Part shown: piece by piece, positions 8,783-19,176 of the stretch | Layout: each line of letters starts with the position of its first letter | Position numbering within the stretch: position 1 is the stretch's first letter | Assembly (NCBI GenBank): GCA_900095095.1 | Contig: FMBT01000257.1 | Coordinates: 1-21,935, forward strand | Origin: Fragilariopsis cylindrus CCMP1102 | Taxonomy: Eukaryota; Bacillariophyta; Bacillariophyceae; Bacillariales; Bacillariaceae | Length of the DNA: 21,935 nt | Direction of reading: 5' to 3' | Position numbers and translations under genes: made by a program | The notes under the pieces: model-generated | Told to the model about the DNA's origin: nothing | The model's database searches: none | The model's input: the letters and a program-made list of their open reading frames with translations, nothing else

Positions 8783-10039
8783 ATGTCTTCCGATGAATCT
8801 TCCACCGCCGATAATAACGTTAAGAATGTAAGAGATCCATCTGGTTTTTTAAAGTTAGATGAATTTGGACGTCCAAAATCATCTGCGAATGGTCCAACAG
8901 CTGTCAAGATTATTGGTACAGCACGAGATGATTTAAATGGTTTATTAGGATTTTGTACCTCGTATAATACCGAACGTGAACGGTATATGATTCGTATGTC
9001 CAAGGTGGTGGTGGATGCATCACCTAATGCAACTGCTACAACTGCTACAATTATGGCCTTAAAACCAACTAATTTACAACAAGCATCAACCATTGAAAAA
9101 TATCAAGCACATTATCAACAATTATTAACGGATCCAGCTATACGTCAAAAGGTTCAATATTATTATAATACTATCTCTAATAAATATATACCACCATATA
9201 TGGCAAATTTAGGATGTAAATTAGAATACGTTGTGGGAATATTGTTAGTATTCTGTCTGACATTAATTTATTTCGTTGGATTTACGAAATCGATGATGGT
9301 CATCAGTGCTACAATAATGATTGGATTAATTTTACAAGAAGATATTAAACAAAAATCAACTTTACGTACACTAGTACAAAATATCCCAGCACGATGTAAA
9401 GTAGTTATGGAACAACAATTCCCATTTTTGAAACGATTTAATTTTAATGATAATATTGCGGTGGGTATGGTTGGTTTACTTTTAATACTCACCATCCAAT
9501 CCATATTCTTTACTAGTACTACTGCTAAATCGAGTAGTAATAATCCAGGAGTAATTCCTACGACTCGTCCTCAATCAAAAACATCACCACCACCACCATT
9601 AATAACTTCACTGTATCATCGTGAACAAATGGAAATATATTATCATTTGGGTTTTCAAGATTCGATTGATGGGAATAAACGTGGACATTCCTTAAGTCAA
9701 GAATTACAACGTTTATTAGAAGAAGAGGCATCATTAGCAGTGGAATTAGATGAGGAAGATTTAGAACCGATTCGTCGTGATATACCCTATTCATCATCAC
9801 AAGCATCAGCAGCAATGCCGAATAATCAAAAAACATTCTTGTCTAAATTATTCAGTATTCGTACGATGGGATCCTTATTTTATTTTTATCGAACTGCCAC
9901 ATCATTAGGGATTGATCCCTCGACCAATATTTTTAGTTTCGGACAATTAGTAGCGAATGTACAACATTCGATGCCACCCTGGCAAAAGGGGATGATGGCA
10001 TTTTCATTTTATAATTTAATCTCCAATTTATTCTTCTAA
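8783..10039 (+). CDS. three-pass membrane protein with N-terminal LNG/RY module
   Basis: A single-exon protein of 418 residues, with its ATG at 8783. Residues about 40-72 carry VKIIGTARDDLNG, then LLGF, then ERERYMIRM. This spacing (LNG-x2-G ... RY-x-[IV]-x-[LM]) resembles a small SH3-like module seen beside MYND or ankyrin domains in other eukaryotes. Predicted membrane segments are at about 149-167, 171-185 and 225-243. A Ser/Pro-rich linker (about 248-272) leads to an acidic helical region (about 305-332), then a conserved-looking C-terminus with SLGIDPSTN, SMPPWQKGMMA and a final aromatic FYNLISNLFF. The ordered N- and C-termini and few homopolymer runs suggest a conserved protein. Membrane location is a reasonable inference; the compartment and function are unknown. 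I do not recognise the family. Confidence 0.75.
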   Translation: MSSDESSTADNNVKNVRDPSGFLKLDEFGRPKSSANGPTAVKIIGTARDDLNGLLGFCTSYNTERERYMIRMSKVVVDASPNATATTATIMALKPTNLQQASTIEKYQAHYQQLLTDPAIRQKVQYYYNTISNKYIPPYMANLGCKLEYVVGILLVFCLTLIYFVGFTKSMMVISATIMIGLILQEDIKQKSTLRTLVQNIPARCKVVMEQQFPFLKRFNFNDNIAVGMVGLLLILTIQSIFFTSTTAKSSSNNPGVIPTTRPQSKTSPPPPLITSLYHREQMEIYYHLGFQDSIDGNKRGHSLSQELQRLLEEEASLAVELDEEDLEPIRRDIPYSSSQASAAMPNNQKTFLSKLFSIRTMGSLFYFYRTATSLGIDPSTNIFSFGQLVANVQHSMPPWQKGMMAFSFYNLISNLFF

Positions 10040-10539
10040 ATAAGAAGTAATTCAACAAATAAAAATTATTATCATATATATAATTAATAATAGAAGAATT
10101 GATGAAAGAAAGATAATTGAAAAGAAGATATAAATCAAACCAAACCAAAAATAAAATAAAATAACGAAACAAGAAGATGAAATGGAATAATAACGCTAAT
10201 ACAATACAATTCAATACAATACAATGCTACAAAAAAGTAGGTGGTGAGAAAAATAGTACAGTACGTTGAAAAATAAAAAATAACAATAAGAAAAGAAAAG
10301 ATTGATATATAATTTATATATACAGGAAGTAACAACAATATATAATATAAATAGCAAGCAAGCAAGCAACAGTAGTATAGTAGGACCCAGTTTGTATTCT
10401 GTAGCACTGTAAATAAACCATCGCTGTTTTGTTGTACAGTAGTGTACACACAAATAATAGTCCTCTAGTGTAGTGATAAGGAGGAGGAGGAAGGGGGGGG
10501 GGGGGGTGGACCTGAAAAGTTTGGTCGTATTTTTGTTGT
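10040..10539. other. AT-rich intergenic region with a 14-base G run
   Basis: Probable 3' UTR and spacer. It is purine- and A-rich with short (ACAAT)n and (CAAGC)n runs. A GGA-rich tract leads into 14 consecutive G at 10493-10506. Open stretches on the minus strand are simply stop-poor because of base composition. Confidence 0.5.
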
Positions 10540-10985
10540 TGAGATGAAGCTTGGATGGTCAATTTCTTTTCCCATTCTATAATCCATTTTCTGAAAAATT
10601 GATTTTGGACCTAATTTAGCCAGCAGGTTGTCACCCAATTTAGTGCATAACCATCAAGTTGTGCACCCCCATTTTCACCTAATACTTGTGAATAATGTTC
10701 CATCAGTAGAGGGGTTTGTTGTTCAATTTTCTTCGCCAACAGTATGGTACCACTCACTGTCACCACAGATGGAATACCATGCAACTTTGAAATCCGTGCA
10801 GCACTACTTGATTCATATGTCAATACAAATTTTGACAGAAGCTTTTCAATTGCTTTTGACTGTAGCAATTAATGTACTTGAAATTCTGGACTGTAATCAG
10901 AACACATGTTTGTGTCAATATTGGATTGAATCTTTTAAAAATGCACAAACGTATCTTCCTCATAATCTGTACATACAGTAAGTTT
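10540..10985 (-). pseudogene. decayed coding relic
   Basis: On the minus strand one frame reads protein-like sequence across several stops. Phrases include LTVCTDYEEDTFVHF, stop, YSPEFQVH, stop, then 84 codons with YESSSAARISKLHGIPS and LLMEHYSQVLGENGG, and a stop near 10611. Past that point a shifted frame looks more coding (NLLAKLGPKSIFQKMDYRMG). Its composition lacks the Asn/Ser/Asp runs of the flanking genes. I cannot name the parent gene; a dead gene or transposon fragment is likely. It could also be chance. Confidence 0.35.
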
Positions 10986-11656
10986 GTCTTGAAGTTATCT
11001 AGCTAAATGTTCCTTCATCTATATAATAAAAATTAGGCATAAGTAGATAAGCAGAGTGCATTGAGTGATATGCATGAATTGGGGCATTGCAATGCATACA
11101 ATATTATTCCTGTACATAAGAAGAGATCAAGATATCCAAAACTCTGGAGAAAAGAGGAATAGAATAAAAAAAAATATTTTCCAGTCCAAGAGCAGTAAAG
11201 ACAAATAGCTAAAGATAGCACATCAACCAATCTCATAGAAGTCTTGACCATACACCCACGATTGAACTCATGTCATACTTTAGGTCCATAAACTGAACAG
11301 TGTGTATTTTTTACACACAGCCACTCACTACACTAACATTGTGGCATACAGAAAGAGTAACTGTAAAGATATACACAAACATCTTTACACACTAGTAGAT
11401 AGTAATAGTAAGAGGATCAATCTATCCTCTCTCATAGCATAGATACGCTTATGTGTGTGTGTGTGTATTTGGGGGGGGGGGGATGTAGATACAACCCCTT
11501 TGTTGCACGGCATAAGCCAATGCGAGAATAAATATAGGGGATGCAACTAGCGTACAAAAAAAAACATAATATAAATTTTGCATCCCGTGAAGCAATAAAC
11601 ACGATATATCGCTTTTTTGTTTCCCGCTCCAGTACTGTATGCATCAGTTTTAATCT

Positions 11657-11668
11657 TTTGGCGCGCCT
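11657..11668 (+). promoter_or_regulatory. E2F-consensus-like site, distal
   Basis: TTTTGGCGCGCC contains TTTGGCGC, which fits the E2F/DP consensus TTTSSCGC. It lies about 580 bp upstream of the SANT gene ATG. E2F sites of this form are conserved from plants to animals; use in this organism is inferred. Confidence 0.35.
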
Positions 11669-12085
11669 TTTTTCTTTTTCATTCAATAGTTAGATTTTGC
11701 GTGTGTGTTGACCACACTCCATCAAAACAACTACCGGTACTTACTGTACACAGACAAAGCAAAGAGATATTTTACAGTTTAGGCGCGGGTGATTTCATTA
11801 ACTGGTTCATCCCGATCTCATTCAGTCGTTGTAGTACCCCTACATTACTAATCAACATCAACATCAATAATTATTAGTTTGATTCGATTCATTCTGTCAT
11901 CCCCATCTTGACATCATCAGAGTGAGTAGATTCGATTTATCAAATCGATCGACAAAACGACGATACACACAACCTGTACAGCAAAAGCCGCCCAGAGAGA
12001 AGAATTCCGTGGTTGGTTAAAAAAATAGAAAAGCTTGTCCAACTCTTCATCGTAGAAACTGTACGACGAACCACGTAGCAAACAG

Positions 12086-12096
12086 TTTGGCGCGCC
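12086..12096 (+). promoter_or_regulatory. E2F-consensus-like site, proximal
   Basis: TTTGGCGCGCC, matching TTTSSCGC, lies about 150 bp upstream of the ATG at 12247. It repeats the distal site 429 bp away, including the GGCGCGCC palindrome. In an AT-rich intergenic region two such GC-rich matches are unlikely to be frequent by chance. Confidence 0.4.
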
Positions 12097-12246
12097 ATTT
12101 TCGCACGGACAATTCAATTAACAACACAACAAAGCAACAAAGCAACCAAGCAACAACAACAAAACAAAGCAACAAAGCAATTTAGAATATCATATAGCTA
12201 TACAACCTTCAACAACAACAGCAACAACAACACACGCTAGTACAGT

Positions 12247-15200
12247 ATGACGACAGGATCTAAGAAGAAGACGCAGCAACATAAAAACGGTGGTGGTGAT
12301 ATATCATCATTATCATCATCGTCTGCTACTGTTGCCGCTACTGTTGCTGTGCCTGCCCCCACGACTCCAACAAAAGCCAACAACAACAGCTAGTGGCATT
12401 CACAATAAAGACAGCAATAATAATAATAGTGATAAAAATAACAGTAAAGGTGGAATGACAATGAAAATGACACCAGAACAAATAATAGAACGTGAGGCAA
12501 AGATTAAAGCAGAAGCACGTGCGTATGCATTAAGTGGATCCACAAATGAAGGTAGAAATTATAAACGTAAACTACCACAAACTCAATTACAATTTGCTGT
12601 GGAACTTCAACATCAAGCCGCACAACAACGTCAACAACACAACAGCAACAACGTCAACAGCAACAGCAACAGCAACATACTATGTCACTTTCTCCACTTC
12701 TTACTCCGCCGCTACCGGTAGTAGTAGTAACGGCAGGCAACAATAAGAGACAGCGGACAACACCTCCACCTCCACCGGCAGCAGCAGCAGCAGCAGCAAC
12801 AATAACAAGTGCACCGAAAGGTGGTGGTTGCAGTGGCAGTGGCAGTGGCAGTGGCGATGGGTCTCATGTCCTTCCTCCTCCAAAGAAGTCAACTGCTTCT
12901 GTGACACAGGTACATACAAAACTACATACTACTACGAAATCTGATAATAATTGCAATTCCAATTCAAATGATAATATTAATAGTAATAATAATCCAAAAA
13001 ATTCTAATGATGATTATTATGATCCAGAATATTTGAAAATGATTCAATCTCTTGGAGATTTAGATGATTTTTCTATATGGGATAAATTAGACAACGTTGA
13101 AGATGAAGAATTTCGTCTATCTGATCTTGATGATGATTATGACGATGATGATGGCGACGACGACGACGACGACGACGATAACGATGATGATACTTTGGAC
13201 GAGGATGGTGATGATGACAATGATAACGATGATGATAACGATACCTTTAATGGATTAGTTATTCTTGACGATTCAGCTCCGCCTGGTACTTTCTTGCACC
13301 ACCACCGGCATCTCCTGCCCCCAATAAGAGACAAAAATTATTGGTGATTCGTCATCATCAACACCGATTGCTGCTGTCAATACCGGAACACCGACTTTGT
13401 TATCATCACCACCATTACATTTACCAGGTTGGGATGATTCAAAAGCATATGGTGGAGAATTTTATAAGAATCTTGAAGAAGAATTAGGTAGTTTACTTGA
13501 AGAAGATTTAGAAGCTGCAGTCCAATCATTATATTTTAATAGTAAAAATGCCGAAGATCAAGATGACAACGATGGTATTACAGGTGCAGGTGGTAATGGC
13601 AATAATGGCAGTAACAATAATAAAAAGAAAAGAGGTAGAAAATCAACAAAAGCATCATCATTAGCGAATGCAGCAGCAGCAGAACAACAACAGCCATTAC
13701 TGTATGCATCAACTGTTGATAATGCTGGTACTAGTGCGCACACACCTGTAACTGCAGCAACATTAGCAGCAGAAGCGAAAACTAAACAACTTATGATGGA
13801 GGCAGCAGAAAAAGCTGCCACTGCCACTGCTACTGCTACTACTACTGCAGCAAGGAATAAGAAATCCACATCATCAGCAATGTCATCAGCAGCTGGTACT
13901 GGTGATAATAGAAATAGTAAAGATAATAAAGATAAAGATATACAACCTTTACCAGATACACCAATGCGTGATGCAGTGAAACAGAGTAATGATGGTAATG
14001 TTATCATAACATATCGACAATCACAACAATTGCGTACATTAATGAATAGACATTATCAATTATTAACACAACAGGCTATATTAAGTGTCCGTGCTGCACA
14101 GCATCAAAAAACGGGTGGTCGTTCTTCTTCGTCATCGTCATCGTATTTGACGGGTGGAAATGGTGGCGGTACTACAAGTACAGGTACTACTACTAATAGT
14201 GGTAGTACTATTCCTGATAGTCCATTATCTGGATCAACTGCAAATAATGGTGATTTTTTATGTGGTGAAAATGAAAATGATTTAACTGAAATATTAGATC
14301 TAGCAGTTGGTATGTTACAAGATTTAGATGAAAAACGTAAGGATGCAATACGTACACAAATGCAATTAAGTGTATCATCACACTCACACACAAATACAAA
14401 TACAAATACGAGTACAATTACTGCAATGAATACACAACCATCAAAAGCATTGCTAACAACAACATCATCAACTACTACTACTTCTATGGGGAATAATATT
14501 AGTAATAATAATGGGGATATTAATACTACAATGTCAGTAGTAATGGGAACTAACAACAACAATGACGATATTGATAGAAAACTGGTCACAGGCGCACGAA
14601 GATCATTGCAATTTGATGAAGGTTGTGATGATGATGACGATGATGGTGGTGGTGCTATGGTGCGGCGCGTAGAAAAGGAACAAGAAGAAAAAGCTTTATT
14701 ACCATCGTCGGCAGCTGCAGCTGTATGTACTAGTAGTAGTGTTAATAATGCGAATATTATTGTACAAAGTGGACGATTAACACGTGCAGCTTTTAGGAAG
14801 AAATTACAAACACAAAATATTGCCGGTTCTGCATTTAAACGTACTGCATTCGATATACCAGGATTATTAAAATTGAATGAAACATTTACTAAAATTGATG
14901 ATTCTGTTAATGTTAATTCATATTATGATTATAATAATCATGGTGACGGTGGTGGCGGATCTGTTCGTGGCGGTTCTGTTAGTAGTAGTAATGCTGCTGT
15001 TGCTACTGCTGCTGTTGCTACTGTTGTTACATCAACGACTAATATTGGTAAACCATTACAACCAGTGAAAGTGAATATATTAGAAGTACAAAGTCATTCA
15101 GAAGCATGTAGATTAGTACTTAAGGATGCTGGTGCTAACATTGAGGAACAATTACTACCCGGAACAACAGATTTATCAGAAAGCTACTCACAATTGGAAG

Positions 15201-16225
15201 AACATTTTCCAAATATTGTTGGTAATTTCAAACCGCCATGTACACAAGAACAAGAATTATTTCTTAGAAAGAATCGTAATTTATTTACGTCTGGTGAAGA
15301 TAATCTTGTAAGTTTAGAAGGAGGGGACGTCATCACCTTTGTTAATCTGTTGTTTTGTTTATAGATCTGCCTAGAAATATTAGCGTCGCTTGCACAATCA
15401 TTCTTTCTAAACAAGAATGTCGCTTCTCTATTTCATCATTCGTAATATTTTCGTCTCACCCTAATTATGTATTCTATCCGTCCGTCCGCCCGCCCTCCCT
15501 CCCTTTTTCTACAATAACGACAATTGCATGACCATCCATCCATCCATCCATCCATCCATCCATCCATCCATCATCACAATGACACCAACGACACCAAAGG
15601 TATTACGGGGTGTTAATCTTTATGGTGAAAAACAATGGATACTAATAGCAGATCGATATTTGCCAGATCGATCAATTAATATAATATCCCAACGATATTC
15701 AAAATTATGTGTTATGCTATATAAGGCAAATGGTATATATATTGACAGTAAAGGTAATCTATTGGAGCCGCCCAAACACGAATCTGTTGATGATATAGAT
15801 GAAGATTTGGTGAGAAAACAAAAATTAACATTAGTTGACCCACCTGCAATATTAAATGTCCATCGATGGTCGATGGAAGAAGATCTAAGTTTGTTGAAAG
15901 CTGTACCAATTATGGGACATATGTAAGTTTTGTGTATTTCTATTTTTTCTTCTGTATGTGGAGATGTTGTGTGGGTGTGTTCTTTTTTTGTTGTAGAATT
16001 ATAATTGCGGTCCATGTTTTATTCTTTCCTTTGCTAACTTTATGTCTTTCTTCTTTTGTTTCTTGTTTTCGTTTCTACAGGTGGGCAGAATTAGGTGCAA
16101 GATTAATACCACATCGCGATCGTGGTCATTTACGGAAACGGTATCAAGTTTTAGAGAGACGTGTTAAAGCAACAATAACACGTGGATATAAACAGGCAGC
16201 AAAAGTAGCCAACAGAATGCATTGA
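12247..16225 (+). CDS. GON-4-like SANT/Myb-domain nuclear protein (frame-broken, two introns)
   Basis: The ATG at 12247 opens a basic Gln/Lys/Ser-rich N-terminus. Frame changes are needed near 12310-12391, near 12630-12660 (a CAA/CAG run) and near 13290-13345. Between them, coding is clear: PEQIIEREAKIKAEARAYAL, an acidic block around DDYYDPEYLKMIQSLGDLDD, and Asp runs. Later come WDDSKAYGGEFYKNLEEEL, a Gln/Leu-rich ITYRQSQQLRTLMNRHYQLL segment, and FDIPGLLKLNETF. The first SANT-like repeat is split by intron 1 (NLFTSGEDNL, then VLRGVNLYGEKQWILIAD, ending SQRYSKLC). The second starts RWSMEEDLSLLKAVP, crosses intron 2 and continues WAELGARLIPHRDRGHLRKR. FTxxEDNL plus LLTQ-type and acidic regions recall animal and plant GON-4-like chromatin proteins; other Myb-like families remain possible. 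A TGA at 16223-16225 ends this frame, but coding continues in another frame. Confidence 0.6.
15308..15599 (+). other. intron 1 of the SANT gene (292 nt)
   Basis: The donor is CTT|GTAAGT at 15308 and the acceptor CACCAAAG|GTA ends at 15599. Splicing joins FTSGEDNL to VLRGVNLY in phase 0 and completes a SANT-like repeat, which is the main support. The 3' part holds a (CATC)n microsatellite (15532-15573) in place of a usual pyrimidine tract. The chosen AG is the first AG after that repeat. Confidence 0.8.
15532..15573 (+). repeat. (CATC)n microsatellite near the intron 1 acceptor
   Basis: About ten CATC units lie within intron 1, about 25 bp before its 3' splice site. Length variation here could affect splicing efficiency. 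Confidence 0.9.
15923..16080 (+). other. intron 2 of the SANT gene (158 nt)
   Basis: The donor is CATAT|GTAAGT at 15923. The acceptor TTTCTACAG|GTGGGC ends at 16080. A TGCTAACTT branch-point-like motif is at about 16032, followed by a T-rich tract. Splicing joins AT|G to give MGHMWAELGARL across the second SANT-like repeat. All canonical signals are present. Confidence 0.9.
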
Positions 16226-19176
16226 AAAAACAACCACAAGTACCTACATTGTATAGCACAAGCAGAACAACGTCAATGACCGGGAATCCTACCAAATCTA
16301 GTCGTAGCAAAGTATTAGCAAGAGCAGTAGGACGACCACCGAAATATGGTGTCGGTAACAAGAAAGTCGCTGGAATTGCAACTGCTGCCGCTGCTAGTCT
16401 ATCAGCTGCTACAACAGCAAAACTACATTCTTCACCTATCCGTCGAGGTTTACAGACACATAAAACATTGGCATCTTCTCCTGTGGCGAACAAATCGTCT
16501 CCATCAAAGGTGGTGAGAGCATCTTCAAGTCCGAATAAATCAGGTCGTGGTAAAAAGATTTCAGCAGCAGCAGCAACAACTGTGTTGCAAAACGCGAATA
16601 ATGAAGCTATTGTTGTTCCCAAGAAGTCAACGACGACAGCAACAATAAGAGAAAAGAAAAAGAAGGATGGCGATTTGCATCATCCTCCTCTTATGTCACT
16701 TGAAAGTGCTGCTGCATCATTAGCATTTATGAATAAACCCAAAGAAAATGAGAAAGAGAAACAACATCATCAATCCAATAGTAGTCTTTTGCAATCGACA
16801 GCGGCTGTATTAAAGAATATTCGATTGAAAACATCATCATCACCGAGTAGTCCAGAAGGAGAAGGAGTAGAAGCAGCGAAAGAAACAGCAACATCAATAA
16901 AACCAATAGGAGCGTCGACTAGTAAAGCGAAACGTGCTGTTCTTCATCATGTATCATCAATTCCAAAATCAACAGTAGAACGATCAGCAACAGCAACAGC
17001 TCCGCAGCACCAACAACCGAAAAAAATTCAATCATCATCGATACGCAAAGCAGTAGTAGCTACTACTACTAAGTTACCAGCATACCCAGTTGGTGTTGCA
17101 TCTCCGCAACCATCCATCGGTAATAGTATTCCTATTCCTCCTCAAACCAAGATGAAGACGTATGCTTTTCCTCTTCGTGCAGGTACCCGTATCACAACAA
17201 CGAACGGTACCGACAAGGATGCATCATCCCAAGATATCCCCATCAATCCTCCATATGTGTATCAATACCCTCATCATCCTCATCCTGACTATCCTCATCC
17301 TGACTATCCTCATGGATATTATCATCCAAGATATTACTATCCGTACCCTCAAGAATATCATCAACAGCAGCAAGAGAATGACGACACCAATGACAACAAC
17401 AAGAACAAGAAGGATGTGTACCCTCCTTCCGACGCCACATCCTCCAATAACAACAGAAACGAGAACGCGAACCACCATCCCTATCCATATCATCCTTATT
17501 ATCACCACCATGGATTCCCTCCTCAACATCCGTACCCTCATCAACACCAACATCATCATTCTTCCGAAATGAAAGCGAGTGCTGATAATGATACTACACC
17601 TTCATCAAAAACAACAGCTTCTCAACAACAGCATGGATTTTCTGCAGCAAGCAAACGGTATTATGTTGCTGCTGCTGCTGCTGCTGCTGCATCATCGTTA
17701 TCGTCACCGAAGCCAAATAGTTCTGCACCACAAATGGTTCGTACACCTATAGATAAATCATTAATGGCGAGTATACCTAAAATGGTAGGAGAACATCTTG
17801 CTAGTAACTATAATAACAATGGTGATGGTGATGCATCACGACTTGCGTACGAGAAACTTATTGAAGGAGGACCCGCTTGTGAAGATGGCAACAACAATGT
17901 CAAGGACGCAGAATGTTCTGAACAAATGTCAAGAGTGAAAAGGATGATGGCAAATGAAGATGAAAGTGAAGCTGCTGATGCTATTGTTAGTCATTTAGCA
18001 AAAAGTCCTGGTCGTCGTCGAAAGACTGATATAGAGGAGAGGGATGAACTATCAAAATTGTCAACGACAAGTTTTTACGATCAACATATTCTTGGTCCAG
18101 ATCCGATATCAAAATTCCCAACTCATTATGATCCACATTCCAACATCACGGGGTTTTCTGTACTGAACGAAGCATCAATCGAAACAGCAGCAGCGGGTGT
18201 TGTTGTGAATGATGATGAAACATCATCGAAGAAGAATTGTGGGGAGTCGTCCGGTTTGAATCTACTAGAACGTGTACTTCACAGCTCCTCAAGCAATGAT
18301 CTTAAGTTGGCTCGTAGTTCGTACACCACTAATACGAAGACTATAGCAGGAGAAGCAAAACATAGTACTAACAACAAGACGACAACTAGTATTACTGTTG
18401 CCAATCCCGAAACACCAATAAAGAATAAACAACGTCTATCGAGTGGTGGGTTCTTTTCTACTGCAGGTGGGACACCACTACTTGGTCTTTCTCCTGGATT
18501 TCGTTCCTTGGCTAGTAGTTCACTACTTAAGAATGATGGAGGGATCGTATCAACGAATCTTACTGCACCATTTTCACCGGCTCCAAGTTCATTATTAAAG
18601 GGTGAAGGTGTTGGTGCATTAACAAATCTTGGAACAACAACAAATCTTAGTGTACCGTATTCACCTGCACCGAGTACGGTACTACGTATCTTTGACGATA
18701 AGACAGATGAGAATGGTTTATTCTTCAATAATGATTCAAGAATTTGCGAAGATTCAAATCAATTAGGGGACTTGGCTGTTGGTGCAAATCTAAATCTAAA
18801 TAATAGTAATAATGATCAACATCACCAATATCACCCAATACACAACCATGATAACAACAACAATAGTAACGTCGGAACTGCCACATCAACGTCATTACTT
18901 ATTGCACCTGATGAATTTGATGCAATTTCTGGACTAGGTGCATTGTCCAATTCGCCTTTTAAAGCATCCATGAGTAATAATAATAATAATAATAATACGT
19001 CGTCATCGACTTGTCCTATACCTCTTGTAGATAGAGATGGTGATGGTGATGACGGGAGTCATTATTATAAGAACAACGACAATAAGCAGAGAAATAAACC
19101 AGCAACAAAATCATTCTTTGCTAGAGTTATAGGTGATTCGAAGGAAGCATCTCCACAAAAGAAGTTACATTTTTGA
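16222..19176 (+). CDS. long disordered region, likely C-terminal part of the SANT protein
   Basis: An open frame of 984 codons ends at the TGA at 19174-19176. The frame is already open from about 16190, overlapping the end of the SANT-encoding frame, with no ATG until 16276. A one-base frame change near CAGCAAAAGTAGCC (about 16198-16211) would fuse it to the upstream gene. Features: a weak AT-hook-like AVGRPPKYG, Lys/Ser-rich basic segments, and a His/Tyr/Pro-rich tract (about residues 350-450) with YPHPD repeats. A more ordered stretch is IDKSLMASIPKMVGEHLASN through YEKLIEGGPACEDG. Two related PFSPAPSSLLK/PYSPAPSTVLR motifs lie near residues 790-835. It ends in FFARVIGDSKEASP. No enzyme domain is seen. 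If it is a separate gene, it would start at 16276 with only 50 bp of spacer, which is less likely. Confidence 0.6.
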   Translation: MKKQPQVPTLYSTSRTTSMTGNPTKSSRSKVLARAVGRPPKYGVGNKKVAGIATAAAASLSAATTAKLHSSPIRRGLQTHKTLASSPVANKSSPSKVVRASSSPNKSGRGKKISAAAATTVLQNANNEAIVVPKKSTTTATIREKKKKDGDLHHPPLMSLESAAASLAFMNKPKENEKEKQHHQSNSSLLQSTAAVLKNIRLKTSSSPSSPEGEGVEAAKETATSIKPIGASTSKAKRAVLHHVSSIPKSTVERSATATAPQHQQPKKIQSSSIRKAVVATTTKLPAYPVGVASPQPSIGNSIPIPPQTKMKTYAFPLRAGTRITTTNGTDKDASSQDIPINPPYVYQYPHHPHPDYPHPDYPHGYYHPRYYYPYPQEYHQQQQENDDTNDNNKNKKDVYPPSDATSSNNNRNENANHHPYPYHPYYHHHGFPPQHPYPHQHQHHHSSEMKASADNDTTPSSKTTASQQQHGFSAASKRYYVAAAAAAAASSLSSPKPNSSAPQMVRTPIDKSLMASIPKMVGEHLASNYNNNGDGDASRLAYEKLIEGGPACEDGNNNVKDAECSEQMSRVKRMMANEDESEAADAIVSHLAKSPGRRRKTDIEERDELSKLSTTSFYDQHILGPDPISKFPTHYDPHSNITGFSVLNEASIETAAAGVVVNDDETSSKKNCGESSGLNLLERVLHSSSSNDLKLARSSYTTNTKTIAGEAKHSTNNKTTTSITVANPETPIKNKQRLSSGGFFSTAGGTPLLGLSPGFRSLASSSLLKNDGGIVSTNLTAPFSPAPSSLLKGEGVGALTNLGTTTNLSVPYSPAPSTVLRIFDDKTDENGLFFNNDSRICEDSNQLGDLAVGANLNLNNSNNDQHHQYHPIHNHDNNNNSNVGTATSTSLLIAPDEFDAISGLGALSNSPFKASMSNNNNNNNTSSSTCPIPLVDRDGDGDDGSHYYKNNDNKQRNKPATKSFFARVIGDSKEASPQKKLHF

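Larger units (their letters stand above)
10986..12246. other. intergenic, upstream region of the SANT gene
   Basis: No gene supported. A (GT)n run at about 11451-11466 is followed by 12 G at 11471-11482. The last 130 bases before the ATG are rich in CAACAAAG/CAACAAC units typical of a low-structure 5' leader. Two TTTGGCGCGCC motifs (listed separately) stand out. Small open frames on both strands have no recognisable features. Confidence 0.45.

Noticed and set aside
12290-12721. 143-codon frame taken as an independent gene
   Set aside because: Its first part is a shadow of the frame starting at 12247. The later part is a segment of the large SANT gene after a frame change.
17224-17559. Minus-strand frames opposite the His/Tyr/Pro-rich region
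   Set aside because: They are repetitive Met/Val/Ile-rich complements of CAT/CCT repeats and are shadows of the 984-codon frame.
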